Shown here: positions 35,058 to 45,489 of the stretch, in pieces
How the letters are laid out: each line of letters begins with the position of its first letter
Numbering within the stretch: the stretch's first letter is position 1
DNA from: Tretioscincus oriximinensis
Lineage: Eukaryota; Chordata; Lepidosauria; Squamata; Gymnophthalmidae
DNA: 64,000 nucleotides
Direction of reading: 5' to 3'
Assembly (NCBI GenBank): GCA_022410635.1
Contig: JAJVDF010000466.1
Span: forward strand, 967,183-1,031,182
The notes under the pieces: model-generated
Seen by the model: only the letters and a program-made list of their open reading frames with translations
Told to the model about the DNA's origin: nothing
The model's database searches: none
Translations under genes and position numbers: made by a program

Positions 35058-35420
35058 GGAGAGGGTGGTAGTAACTACGGATGCTAGCCTGGAGAATTGG
35101 GGTGGCCAACTTTTGGTCTTCGGATGAGAGATCCCATTTGATAAATTGGTGGGAACTGAGGGCCATCCATCTGTCTCTTATCCAGTTCACCAAATTGGGA
35201 TCAGGTCGGTGCGTTCTGATTCAGACAATGCCACAGCCAAAGCACATGTGGTAAGACCAGGTCACACTCCTTTATGAAGCTCACAGGGGATCTGATGAGT
35301 TGGGTAGAAGCAAATGTGCTCTCTATTTCTGCTCTTCACATACAGGGCGTCCTCAACACCGCAGATGGAAGCTTCCCAGTTCAGAATGGTCCTTCAAGTA
35401 GCAGATTTTTCAGATGCTGA
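35058..35420 (+). pseudogene. DIRS RNase H remnant
   Basis: VVVTTDASLENWGGQLL (TDAS at 35077-35088), then WWELRAIHLSLIQF in a shifted frame, a DNA-TAKAH-like stretch and SRSFMKLTGDLMSWVEANVL follow the order of DIRS RNase H domains. Frame changes occur near 35128 and 35200. Confidence 0.75.
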
Positions 35421-35789
35421 TGGCAAATGGGGCATCCCAGTTATGGACCTTTTTACTTCCTGGCCAATTCTCATTTCCCAGATTCTTGTCTCAGCACTTC
35501 CATCTGGAAGCAGAAGGGATGGATGTCCTATCTTAGTCTTGGTCCGAAGGGCTTCTGTATGCCTTCCCATTGACTCACATGCTTCCCAGGTTCTTGGCAA
35601 GGGTGAGGAGGTTTCTCTACTTTGTTATCCTTGCTGCTCCTTTCTGGCCTTACAGGCCCTGCTTCCTAGTGATTGGGAGTATGGTAGTAGAGGGGCCCAC
35701 TACTTGCCATGCTGTCCAGACCTACTGGTTCAGGACATAATCTGCCACCCCAAACCCAGTTGGCTTATGCTANCTGGATGCTTGCCCAA

Positions 35790-36565
35790 AGGATTCAGTT
35801 TTGCAGACTAGGGTTCCCGGAAGCGGTCATAGATATGTTGGTCGCAGACAAGAGGCAATCCATGCTGAGGATTTATAGCACCATGTGGAAAGCTTTATGT
35901 GTGTGGGCATGTCCTCTGGGAATTGTCCCTTTTGACCCTACGAAATGGGATAAGCATGAAACTAAGCTGTAGCACAATGAAGCGACATATAGCCACCCTG
36001 GTGGGGGTCCTGGATATCTACTTAAGCAAACTTTTGGCTTCAGTTTTCCACATTCAGAAGTTTCTTAGGGCCACAAGGAATATTTCAGCTCCAGTCAGAC
36101 ATAGGGTTCCTTTCTGGTGGCTTCAGAATGATTAAAGCCCTAACTGCATCACCATTAAGCCCTTGGAAAATGCCTTTCTTATGCACCTCACCCATAAAAT
36201 AGCATTTTGGTAGCTGTGGTCAGTTATAGGGGAGTCTGTGGAATGCATTAAACCTGGCATATACAAAATTAGGAGTCCCCCCTATTCAGTTAGGTCAGTG
36301 GCTACCACATGGGTCTACTTTAATAAAGCTTCTTTGGAGGAGGTGTGTTTGGTGGCTAACTGGTCTTGACAAATGATATTTTCCTTATGTATACTGAGAG
36401 CATATGCACCAAAGACAAATTCTTTGTGTGTCCAATCACACTTGGCCAATAAAGAATTCAATCAATCAATCAATTAAGCATTTACATGTTGGACATTTTC
36501 AGCTTGGGCAGAGCCTCCATGGACAGGATCGTTCTCCAGGATATCCTCCTGGGTGATTTTCCTTA
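35790..36565 (+). pseudogene. DIRS tyrosine recombinase remnant
   Basis: The N-terminal core-binding part reads RQSMLRIYSTMWKALCVWAC. The catalytic C-terminal box reads YSVRSVATTWVYFNKASLEE then VCLVANWS (36283-36366), where the family has H-x-x-R; the His is replaced by Tyr here. A short insert follows. The frame then resumes with YMLDIFSLGRASMDRIVLQD, the usual recombinase end. Stops in between show loss of function. Confidence 0.75.
36368..36478 (+). mobile_element. retroelement 3' tail inserted in DIRS
   Basis: GTGTGTCCAATCACACTTGG, CCAATAAAGAATTC and an (AATC)n tail form the 3' end of a short retroelement copy. It splits the DIRS recombinase between ANWS and YMLDIF. The source family is not identified. 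Confidence 0.6.
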
Positions 36566-36599
36566 GTTTCCCTCCCTGGGTTTGCATACTGTGCTACTT

Positions 36600-36697
36600 C
36601 CCATTGTCTAGACATCCCTTCCTGAGCCTTCTTCTGTGAAATGAACACTGGTACTTACTGTGAGGTGGTGCTCAAGAAGATGGAGAGGGAAGGGATG
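36600..36697 (+). repeat. DIRS internal complementary region
   Basis: 36600-36628 (ending CATCCCTTCCTGAGCC) is the reverse complement of the left end (33864-33892). 36636-36697 is the reverse complement of the right end (36940-37000). The two halves meet at a short TTCTTC spacer that corresponds to the joined ends of a circular intermediate. Confidence 0.85.
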
Positions 36698-36851
36698 CTA
36701 CCCCTCGCTTCAATTAGGGAGAATGGGAATAGTTACAGTTTGCTGTTGGTTATGTTTNGTTTCCATTTGTTAGTGGTTTTTCTATTACCTATTTTTGGTT
36801 GTTTTTCACTGTACTTTCTCTTCCTTGCTATGGCTCCAAAAGAACTGGGGC

Positions 36852-37003
36852 GACCTCTGGTAGGGAAGGTAATAAAGCTTTTGGGAGGTACCATCTATCG
36901 TCTTTCCTGCAGGAGGTCCAGAATAACCCATTGTTTAGGCATCCCTTCTCTCTCCATCTTCTTGAACACCACCTCAAAGAAAGTACCGGTGTTCATTTTT
37001 GGC
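36852..37003 (+). repeat. DIRS right inverted terminal repeat
   Basis: 36852-36947 pairs with the left repeat. The outer part (CATCCCTTCTCTCTCC...GTGTTCATTT) pairs with the internal complementary region. The exact last base is not certain. Confidence 0.85.
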
Positions 37004-37054
37004 CAAAAGGGAAAAAGACTAAATCCAAGGAAAATCAATGTTGCAAAAAGTGAT

Positions 37055-37545
37055 ATTGCATAAGAACCTGGAATGTAATACCTGTGAATAAGAAAAGCTG
37101 GAAGTGGTCAAATATGAGATGGCAAATTAAACTGATATCTGGGGAGTCAATGAACTAATAGGAATGGGTGAATAATTCTTATGGTAACAATAATGTACCA
37201 GTGTGGGCAAGAATCCCATAGAATCCTTAATAGTACAATCTCATAAATGACAGAATGATACCTGGATATAATGTTTACATCATAGCAGTCAAAGCCTATG
37301 CTGCAGCCACTGATGCCAAAGAGATTAAAGCTGATCCTACAATACCTAGAACTGAGACTAAAAAAGACATCACTGTCATCATATGGATTTTGAATGTTAA
37401 AGAAACTAAAAGTTAACTGAAAAAACAACTTTGGCCTTAGAATATAAAATGAATCAGGCCAAAGACTACTAGAGTTTGCCAAGTCAAGTTGTAGATCATA
37501 GCAAATACTATTTTCCAACAACCCAACAGGCAATTCTACCCCAAG
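37055..37545 (+). mobile_element. BovB/RTE LINE endonuclease fragment
   Basis: Pieces read TWNVIPVNKKSWKW, NVYIIAVKAYAAATDAKEIK, KKDITVIIWILN and NKTTLALEYKMNQAKDY. They correspond in order to the start of the apurinic endonuclease domain of BovB (TWNVRSM, YAPT, KKDVxxIIGDWN). The catalytic Asp of GDWN is lost. BovB is widespread in squamates. Confidence 0.75.
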
Positions 37546-37572
37546 GATATCACTAGGTAGCCAATAATAAAC

Positions 37573-37790
37573 TAAGCAGATTTTCTGAGGCCCAAACTAG
37601 GGTAATTAAGATTCATGCTAATTTGCATATTCAAATGAGGATCCTCCTGCATGCATGCGCAAAGTGTGTCCCCAAAACGTATATCATCACTTCCAAGGCG
37701 GGACCAGAAGTGACATCATTTTGTGACATCACTTTCAGGACAGGACCAGAAGTGACATCATTTCTGAGAATTTTTCTCACACATTATGAA
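37573..37790. mobile_element. hAT-like element (long form), partial
   Basis: It starts TAAGCAGATTTTCTGAGGCC and continues CAAACTAGGGTAATTAAG, matching the ends at 45061 and 51272 (inverted). Inside, GACCAGAAGTGACATCAT occurs twice (37709 and 37744). The right part is missing. Confidence 0.65.
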
Positions 37791-37886
37791 AAGGCCTGCT
37801 CATACCTGAGTTCAATCCACTTAGACCACTTTTAAACAGAAGAAATATAGCAGAAAAGAGTATTTTCTCCACACACTATGCACAAC

Positions 37887-38290
37887 GTAAGAACATAAGA
37901 AGAGCCATACTGGATCGGGTGACAGCCCATCTAGTCCAGCATTCTGTCTCACACAAAGGCCCACCAGATGCACCTGGGCAGTCTGAACTGAGAAAAGCAA
38001 AACGTGCACCTGTTCATGACTCTCTGCAAATGGTATTTCAGGNGTCCTGCCTGTTGCTCCATCCTGGAAGCAACATTCAAACATCCATTCTGGTACCCAT
38101 TTATACCCTTGGTGTGCATAAACCTTTTTAGTCCTGTCTTGAAGCTATCCAAGCTGTTAGCTACCACCACCTCTTCAGGAAGTAAATTCCACAGGCTGAT
38201 GACCCTCTGAGTGAAAAAATACTTCCCTTTGTCTGTCCTCACTTTTCTGCCCTCTGGTCCTAGTGTTGTGTGATAGAGATGTTCAGGTTC
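37887..38290 (-). mobile_element. CR1/L3-type LINE 3' end
   Basis: An inverted copy starting GTAAGAACATAAGAAGAGCC. On the - strand it encodes KVRTDKGKYFFTQRVISLWN and LLPEEVVVANSLDSFKTGLK, then the 3' UTR. Confidence 0.85.
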
Positions 38291-38449
38291 ATGAAGTTGG
38301 GCATCCAAGATTTTACAAGGACTTGACATTGTGAAAGAATGACGTAGAAAAGTAGGCAGAAGTACAACTTAGAACCATAAAACTAGAAACAGAAATTCTG
38401 CCTGAAGATGACAAGCCAGAAGTAAGGCCAAAAAGGAAGAAGGGATAAA

Positions 38450-38685
38450 CAGGGGACCTGGGGGGATGACAAAGTAAAAGTATCACATTTGGGCTTGCCT
38501 CCTTCCACGGTGTCTGGGCTGGGCCGGGAGGGCCTCCTCTTTGCTGCTGGGGGAAAAGGGAGGGACTACAGCTCCCAGCCTGCAATGGGTTCTGGGTCCT
38601 GGAAGGAAGCCTCTTATAACCCAGAAGACAGGCTGGACTTTTTCTTTTCAGTTTGAAATTTTGGGTATAGGGCGGGGTATAAGTA

Positions 38686-38740
<55 letters not shown>

Positions 38741-38746
38741 CAGGAG
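38450..38746 (+). mobile_element. SINE/L2-type composite with (AAAT)n tail
   Basis: A GC-rich unit with GGGACTACAGCTCCCAGCC is followed by GGGTATAGGGCGGGGTATAA and a long (AAAT)n tail. The tail equals that at 6385-6459. Confidence 0.6.
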
Positions 38747-39394
38747 AAATCAACCCCTGATGGAGTGGGGGTGGAGAAAGGGCCCCAAACTGCAGCCGGG
38801 ATTGCCCCACCTTCCTGGGACATATGGCAACCTTAATTTTGGAGTAACCTTGATAGGAAGCACTAGAACTGTAGATTTTGGCTGTTGCTGTGGCCTCACT
38901 CTTCCAAGCCTTCCTTTCTGCAAGTGTGTAAGGATTCTGTTGCTATTTTTGGTACTGAGGCAAGAGAAACTTTGTCCTCCTTATGTAGTTATTGGTAAAA
39001 ACCATCAACCACCAGGGGATGGAGCAGTAAATGACATTATAGCCAATGCAATCAGCAAGAATCCCGCCAGCTACTAAAGTCATTAAGTGGTTTTGAAAGA
39101 AATTTGTTTTTGCAACCTCCTGAGGACTTTTGAATAATCTTTGACCAGTTTTATGTACAGTTCCTGCTGCAGGTGGAATCTCATTGGGCTAAAATGACAG
39201 GCATTTTTGCCACCAATAATTTGCATTTGATGATAAAGAGAGCAAAGGTGGATCTGCTAGACTGTGGCTGCCATTATTGGTTTATTTTGTCAAATGCTCT
39301 ACTTCAGAATGCTCTACTGATACACAAGATATCAGGGGTTGGCTGTCCCTGATATTTAATGACTGGACGGTGACTTGAGGTAGCTTGCCCTGGT
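38747..39394. other. intergenic, nothing recognised
   Basis: No confident gene or repeat. A short open frame (KNHQPPGDGAVNDIIANAIS) has no family I recognise and no exon signals. Confidence 0.45.
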
Positions 39395-39965
39395 GTCCGT
39401 AACACCCGTCGAATAATTCACACGGACGACTCTGCAGGTACAACAGGCGATCCTAGGAGGTCCACAGGTCATGGATTCCTCCAGAGGGGCCCAAAACGTC
39501 AACTTTTATTGACCTCAGTATCAGAAGGCGTGTATCAAATTATGACGAGGTGATAGGGGCGGAGGAGACCCAACGTGGGTCAGTGATGTCACATATGATG
39601 CGTTATTCCCCCTCCCAAGTGGGTGCAGCCTGGGTACAGGAAATCCAAATATGGGTAAAGAAGTNTGTGTGGTGTGACTACTGAATGGACCTTAGCTACC
39701 ATTGTGATCCCCTGTCAATCAAACTAATGACAGGAACAGTGAATCATACCAAGGGCCCAGGACTCTTGATGACCCTTGATTGATAGCAAACAAAGGGTAG
39801 ATAGCAGTATCTATAGAAAGGCAGAAAGAGCAAATAGTAGCTTCCCCTTGGTACAGTGGGGTAGGCTTCAGGCTATGTTGCCAAAGTGGTTTTCCCAGCA
39901 GGGGCCAAGCTAGCCCTAGTGTTGAGGCCAACAGTTGACTTCCCTAGCTGATGGGATTAGGTGAC
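39395..39965 (-). mobile_element. LTR-like sequence
   Basis: On the - strand AATAAAAGTTGACGTTTTGG gives a poly(A) signal. It is followed about 120 bases later by GTTACGGACA, a typical LTR end. The block has more CpG and GC than its neighbours. TGTTGGCCTCAACACTAGGG near 39930 could be the LTR start. No coding sequence adjoins, so it would be a solo LTR. The assignment is tentative. Confidence 0.4.
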
Positions 39966-40639
39966 CCTATTCAGTAAGGCCATTTAGAAAGGAGCTACCT
40001 ATTCACAGGTGCCCCTGAAGGTAAGGAAGAAGATTAAGTAGGTTCCTGGGTTTGTGCAGAGGTCAGCTTGACCAAGGAAAATTTTGCAAGAAATTACCCA
40101 GAGGCCTCACTTTGGTATCTAGGTCTAGACAGGTATATTTGATATTAATAATATATATTATTCCTAATATGTGTCCCAGGGATAATTCCCTACAACAAGA
40201 TTAACATTTTAAATGTTTACTATTTTGGTTTATATTTGTATTACATAAATATTTTATATTTATATAAGTAATTAGTAGTTTTATGATTCTGCGCTCTGCC
40301 TGAACCTAGAATTTAAATCTTAGATCAAGTCATATAAATATCATTTACTAACAAAACAGATTAAATGTAACTTAGTTTACATTAAGTTGAAGTTAATGCA
40401 GCCAGTCAACAAGCGGAAATATTCAAGTTTTACAGCGCTTTGATTCAGAAACAGGATGCCATATTGTATCACTTCAACTCATCATTCTTTGCAAAAAGGT
40501 CTCTTCTAGTTTCCTGTATTTTTTAGCCAATGAGTGGTTTCAGACCTATGACTGACAGAGCCATAAGAACTGTAAGAATAAACTATTGTAATGATACCCA
40601 GGATATAAGAGAGATAAAGCAAAAATGGGAATCACCTAT
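39966..40639. other. intergenic, nothing recognised
   Basis: AT-rich sequence without a supported feature. Confidence 0.5.
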
Positions 40640-40640
40640 T

Positions 40641-40675
40641 TTTGTGTGTGCGTGCGTGAGTGCGTGCGTGCGTGC

Positions 40676-40728
<53 letters not shown>

Positions 40729-40742
40729 TGAGTGAGTGAGTG

Positions 40743-40796
<54 letters not shown>

Positions 40797-40800
40797 TAAA
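40641..40800 (+). repeat. compound microsatellite
   Basis: GTGC-rich units turn into (GT)n of about 24 repeats, then (GTGA)n, then (GTAA)n. It explains all long frames here. Confidence 0.97.
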
Positions 40801-41581
40801 ACATAGTCCCTTTCTGCTCTAGGCATTATTTTGGCCATATCCTGGGGCTGAAAGCTGCATGCCAGTTTAGGCTATGGCATAATGGGCTAAAACTACACTG
40901 GCAAGCAGATGTCAGCCTCCAAGATATTTGTCCAGAAAGGGCCAAAGTCAAATAACATTAGTCCAGTGGAAGAATTAACTTTCCCCCCCTGAAATTCAGA
41001 GGGTTTATCTTGGCTTGTATTATTTATTTGTACTGAGGCAATTGTGATAGAAAATTAAAGCTTTTCATGTTAAAATAGTATAATGGATCTAGTAATATGG
41101 TTTTGCAATATGGATCAATTTTTTTTAAAGATGAACATCTGGTAATTCTAAATTAGATGCAAGCAAAAGGGGTGAAAAATAGAGAAACATTATCATAATA
41201 AATGCCCCTTAAAAGCACTAGTAATTATAATAAGCTTTTCATATCTCAATTAAATTAAAAACAGATTTGTTGTAAATTAGTGGGGGCTATAAAGAATTAC
41301 ATTTGTTGAATAAGTACAGCTTGTGTTTATTCAGAACTACTGTATAATAACAAAATAGTATAATTTGCACCATATTTACTTAAAATGAAATGTAATGGTT
41401 CTAGTATGATTCAATGGTAGGAAACTAAAGGATGCACATTTCATACCCGGGAAAGCAAGAAAGCTTTGTCTGTATAGTATGCAGAAATCACTGACTCTTT
41501 CTGTCCTTTACCCATCAATATGGAATAAGGAACTATGCTGTTCACATCTGCATGGGACTAGTAACATTCCAGGTCAGATCA
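40801..41581. other. intergenic, nothing recognised
   Basis: AT-rich sequence without a supported feature. Confidence 0.5.
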
Positions 41582-41730
41582 GAACATAAGAAGAAGTTCC
41601 ATACTGGATCAGGCCAGAGCCCATCTAGTCCAGCATTCTGTCTCACACAGAGGCCCATCAGATGCACTGGGATGTCTGAACAGAGGAAAACAAAATATGT
41701 ACCTGTTCATGACTCCCTGCAAATGGTAAA
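41582..41730 (-). mobile_element. CR1/L3-type LINE 3' fragment
   Basis: An inverted fragment (GAACATAAGAAGAAGTTCCA, CATCTAGTCCAGCATTCTG) of the family ending in TTATGTTC. Confidence 0.85.
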
Positions 41731-41837
41731 GATCTTGTACCTTGGAATAGTGGTGATCTACATTAATCAGACCACACAAATGTTGTGTATTATGGCAGGG
41801 CTGGCCTTACCAGGTTTGAGATTAAGAATAAGTTTGA

Positions 41838-42005
41838 ATTAGTGGTTTGTTTTCTGGAAGTCTCCTGGTTTGATTCTGCACTCCTCCTTGTAGCCAGCTG
41901 GGTGACCTTGGACTAGTCACAATTCTCTGGAGCTATTTCAGCCCCACCTACTTCACAAAGTGTCTATTATGAAGAGAGAAAGGTTATGTAAGGCACTTTG
42001 GGTCC
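41838..42005 (+). mobile_element. tRNA-derived SINE
   Basis: GGAAGTCTCCTGGTTTGATT covers the B box. The body GCCCCACCTACTTCACAAAG and CACTTTGGGTCCC follow. The A-box end is decayed. Confidence 0.75.
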
Positions 42006-42443
42006 CTTTGGAGCCCAATGGGTGATTTGTTGGCAGACTGTTCAAATGAAACCAGCCCAGAGTCTGTATGCCTAGGCCTTGGCATACACTGGAAAAGAGG
42101 CCTGCAGCATAATCACACAGGTGTACCCAAGGTGACCCTCATATAATCCCAAACTACAGTTACCGTTAGTCCTTATGGGGAGAATATCTGCATTAAAGTA
42201 AAAGAATGCTCTGAAGAGAAAATCAATGCTGCCTTCCGGTACCATTGGAACTATTCTGCACTGGGCCATTTCTGAATTATATGTCAGGATTGGAACTGGT
42301 CCTTGACATACTAGTACAGACTAAGGGTGCTCATGATGGGGGTCCTACTTATTCTGCAACCAGAAAGTAGATGGCAGGTCCTTATTCTGAGATATCATCC
42401 AGAATAAGGCCAAGTGTAGAACGGACTAATAAGATATATTTAA

Positions 42444-42662
42444 TAGGCTGACCAGGTGACCCCTTTTGGGTGTGTGTGTGTTGAAAACCCATTTTTGGGG
42501 TGCCTCCCAGTTTTTTCTGAGGAAAAATAAATAAATAAATAAATAAATAAAATGTTGGAAAAAAAAATCTTTTTTTGAAATTATTTTCCTCAGAAACAAT
42601 TGGAAGGCACCCCAAAACCGGGTTTTCAATCCCCCCCCAAAAGGGGTAATCTGGTCAGCCTA
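42444..42662. mobile_element. hAT-like foldback element (short form)
   Basis: A unit of about 219 bp, TAGGCTGACCAGGTGACCCC to CTGGTCAGCCTA, with an AAAT microsatellite expanded in its loop. ATATTTAA stands on both sides (42436-42443 and 42662-42669) if the final A is shared, giving an 8-bp duplication. Confidence 0.8.
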
Positions 42663-44504
42663 TATTTAATTAATTTATAATTGCATGGGACTCCTAAGGA
42701 AGATGATGCTGGTTGGCTGGCTAAGACTGAGGTCTCTTTCTCTTAACACTGGGGTCTCCTTGTGAGAAAACCCACTTGACTCTCTAATTCATTCAGGGAA
42801 TTATGATATTGGCTCCCACTCCTTTCGAACCCAGCAACTCTATGGGCCTCTCAGTCTTCTTTCTCCTAATCAGTTTCCATTCACAATGCCTGTTGGTGCA
42901 AAGCCAAGCTGGTCTCTTTCCCTTGAAGCCTCAACTGGGCATCCCTAGATGGTGATCATGTTTACTCAGATGCATATATGGAAATGATACATTTTAGAGA
43001 AAAAAAATACAGGTTTGCTGTTGCTGAAAGACAGTGTGGGCACGTTATTTGCTGATGTGCATTTTTGGAGTTAACTGCACATGTAACATAATTGTTTGTT
43101 TGTTAAACAATTGGATGTTGAATGTTACATTTCCCATTGCAGAAATAAATTAATGTAATTGAAGAAGTATGCAGAAGTAGTTAATGCGCTGTTATTTTTT
43201 AAAAAGAGATATTGTAACTTATAATCTTCTTTTCTGGGTTATGTTGTTAATGTTTAATCAGGCATATGTGTGTATTCAGGTGTAAAAAACATTCTATTAG
43301 CTATGAACAGGGCACCATTATTTACTGAGCTGTTTGTGATATATTATTGCTGGCTTTTCTTTTCTTAAGTTTTCTCTGGTTTCTGCATAATTGTCCTTTT
43401 AACATTTTCTTGCAGAGAAGAGAACTGTGGTAGGATGCGTGAGCCGTATTAAAAATGGCTCTTTAAATGACATGTTAATTTTTTCCTCTGTGTTTTCAGA
43501 GGAGCAGAAAAGGAATCCCAGACTACAGCTTGCCCTTTTCTGATCATAGACACTGTCAGAGACAACTGCTGATGTTGCAAGGAGATCATTCAGCTCAACA
43601 AACTGAAGTGTCAATTAAGCTTTGTCACACTGACAGGGTTCATACACGCCGTTACATACTGTTTTCAGGGAAACATATGGAAAAGTAATAGCATCTGAAA
43701 GCTACTGTCCTCATGCCATCTCTACTCCGCATTAAAGGCTAGAAAATATACCTTTCGAAAAGCATTTTCTGGCCTATGACATTCATTTAAGTGTTAGCTT
43801 ATGGCAACACTACATTACTTTTGAGCCATGTTTTATTTTCTGCAGTTGAATGTATGTAATTTGTTGATCAAAGAAGCAGCATAGGAGGGTGACTCGTCCC
43901 CTTTCATTTTTCCTTCTATAAATTTCCCTGTGGCTTTTCATTTTGCTTTTTCCTTTGGAGATAGTTTTTTCTTTCATTCTATGTTTCACACCCAATAGAA
44001 AAACGATTTAATTTTATTGCTTGATAGAAGTAAAACAGTTCTTAGCACCATGGAATCAATATATTTATTCTTAGATTACTGTAATATTTACTTGAAAAGA
44101 GCACAATAAACACTGTAATTCAGTGTGTGTTTTCAGAGCGTGAAGTACCCATAGGGTAACTTTATGTATAACATATTTCTTCGAAACAGAACTTCTCGTT
44201 CACTTCATATGAATGAAGTAGAAAAACAAATCAGTATAAATAAATACAAATTAAATATTGGTGAAGTAGTGTGGTATGGTATGTGACTTTAAATGATGAT
44301 TGGAAGATTTTTCACCCAGATCAATAAATTCCTATTGGACATTAATTTATGGGGAACAAATCTAGAGATAATTTAGTGCAATACAGTGGTTACTGATTTC
44401 AAATTGTACTGTGACGTTTAGTAATTATTCTTTCTTATGCCAAAATATAGCCAAAAAGACCGTCTCATTAGCATGATGTACACATTATGGCAAGGACATT
44501 GTGC
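42663..44504. other. unique sequence, possible conserved elements
   Basis: No repeat is recognised. 43010-43760 is even in composition and includes AACATAATTGTTTGTTTG and GAAATAAATTAATGTAATTG homeobox-like AT motifs. Conservation is a guess. Confidence 0.3.
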
Positions 44505-44665
44505 AATAAGAGAGCAATAAGAATGGTTAAAGGACTGGAACACTTCCCTTATGAAATTAGGCTACAATGTCTGGGTCTTTTTAGCCTTGAAAGAAATTGT
44601 TTAAGAAGTAATGTACATTAAATCATGCATGGCATAGAGAAAGATATTTTCTCTAGAATCAGAGT
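44505..44665 (+). mobile_element. CR1/L3-type LINE coding fragment
   Basis: GGACTGGAACACTTCCCTTA, then TTTTTAGCCTTGAAAG and ATCATGCATGGCATAGA, match the region before the family 3' end at 15940-16060. It is more decayed. Confidence 0.65.
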
Positions 44666-44671
44666 AATTTT

Positions 44672-44765
44672 GACTGGATCCAGGCACACACTTTTAATCT
44701 ATCTTCAGTCCTGAAGAACTGGACTAAATCAGGAAAAAGTGTTGGGACACATGATTTGTAACCAA
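44672..44765. mobile_element. foldback MITE arm (6702 family)
   Basis: CTTCAGTCCTGAAGAACTGG and ACTAAATCAGG match an arm of the element at 6702-6830. The second arm is absent. Confidence 0.5.
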
Positions 44766-44957
44766 CTGTTTTTTATGTATAGATTTGTCAAATTGTAACT
44801 TGGAAATCAGCATTTTTTAAAAAAGTGCGTTAAGGCAGAAGTGCATNGTCCTTGTATCCTCATCCCATCTGTAATCAACTTTTTTTGCCTAGAATATTTG
44901 TGGTGTTGGGAGATGCAGACTTACCTGCAAGCGGTCCCGTTTGCTAATCGGTTCCAA

Positions 44958-45489
44958 GCTGCTTCAGTTGCTTATTTATTCCATTATATTTTGCTATTCC
45001 AGAATGAAGAATCATGCTTTATTTCAAAATATTCAACTATAGCAGAAAAAATAAGTGTCTTAGACTGGCCAGATTTTCTAAGGCCTAAACTGGGATAATT
45101 AATTTGGATGCTATTTTGCACATTCATGAATAGGCAAATCACCCAACAACATGCATACCCCTCTAAAATCCCCACCCGAGAAANCTGTGAAGCACATGAG
45201 AATATTTTTAAGTGTGTGAGAATTTTTCAATGTGTATGAGAATTTTTCAAAGCGTGTGAGAAATTTGCATTTTTTAATTTTTTACTGAGGGGAGGGTGCC
45301 TTCAGGAGTTGGCCCCAGTTGCCAGGGCCCCCTAGTGGTACTGCAATAGCCCCCCACCCAGGAAATTTTTTTTTTACCTCAGCAAAAGACAGGGAAATTG
45401 CCCCCCTGGGAGGTCAGGAGAAACCTCAAAATCGGTTTCCCCCCCCCCTGAAAAAAGGGGTCATCTGGTCAGCCTAGTCTGGATACAGT
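44958..45489. mobile_element. foldback MITE split by hAT-like insertion
   Basis: The left part GCTGCTTCAG...TTATTTATTCCATTAT...AGCAGAAAAAATAAGTGTCT and the right part GTCTGGATACAGT together make one GCTGCATCCAGAC-family element, as at 25660 and 46587. Element 45061-45476 sits between them. Confidence 0.65.
45061..45476. mobile_element. hAT-like element (long form)
   Basis: The 416-bp unit runs from TAGACTGGCCAGATTTTC to GGTCATCTGGTCAGCCTA. It contains GTGCCTTCAGGAGTTGGCCC, GGGCCCCCTAGTGGT and repeated CACATGAGAAT-type units. Its right 120 bases equal the right half of the short foldback copies, so the short form looks like a rearranged relative. No open frame is present, so it is non-autonomous. 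Only GTCT is shared by the flanks. Confidence 0.8.

Larger units (their letters stand above)
33849..37003 (+). mobile_element. DIRS-type tyrosine-recombinase retrotransposon, decayed
   Basis: About 3.15 kb is bounded by inverted terminal repeats (33872-33967 pairs with 36852-36947 over 96 bp with few mismatches). Near the right end, an internal complementary region (36600-36697) is complementary to both outer ends. That layout is specific to DIRS1-like elements. Coding remnants of RNase H and a tyrosine recombinase lie inside in the expected orientation. Full DIRS elements are usually 5 kb or more, so a large part, probably including most of the reverse transcriptase, is missing. Many stops and frameshifts show it is inactive. 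It is a retrotransposon, not a virus. Confidence 0.88.

Noticed and set aside
40530..40838. Cys/Val- and Thr/His/Leu-rich frames
   Set aside because: They come from the GT/GTGA/GTAA compound microsatellite.
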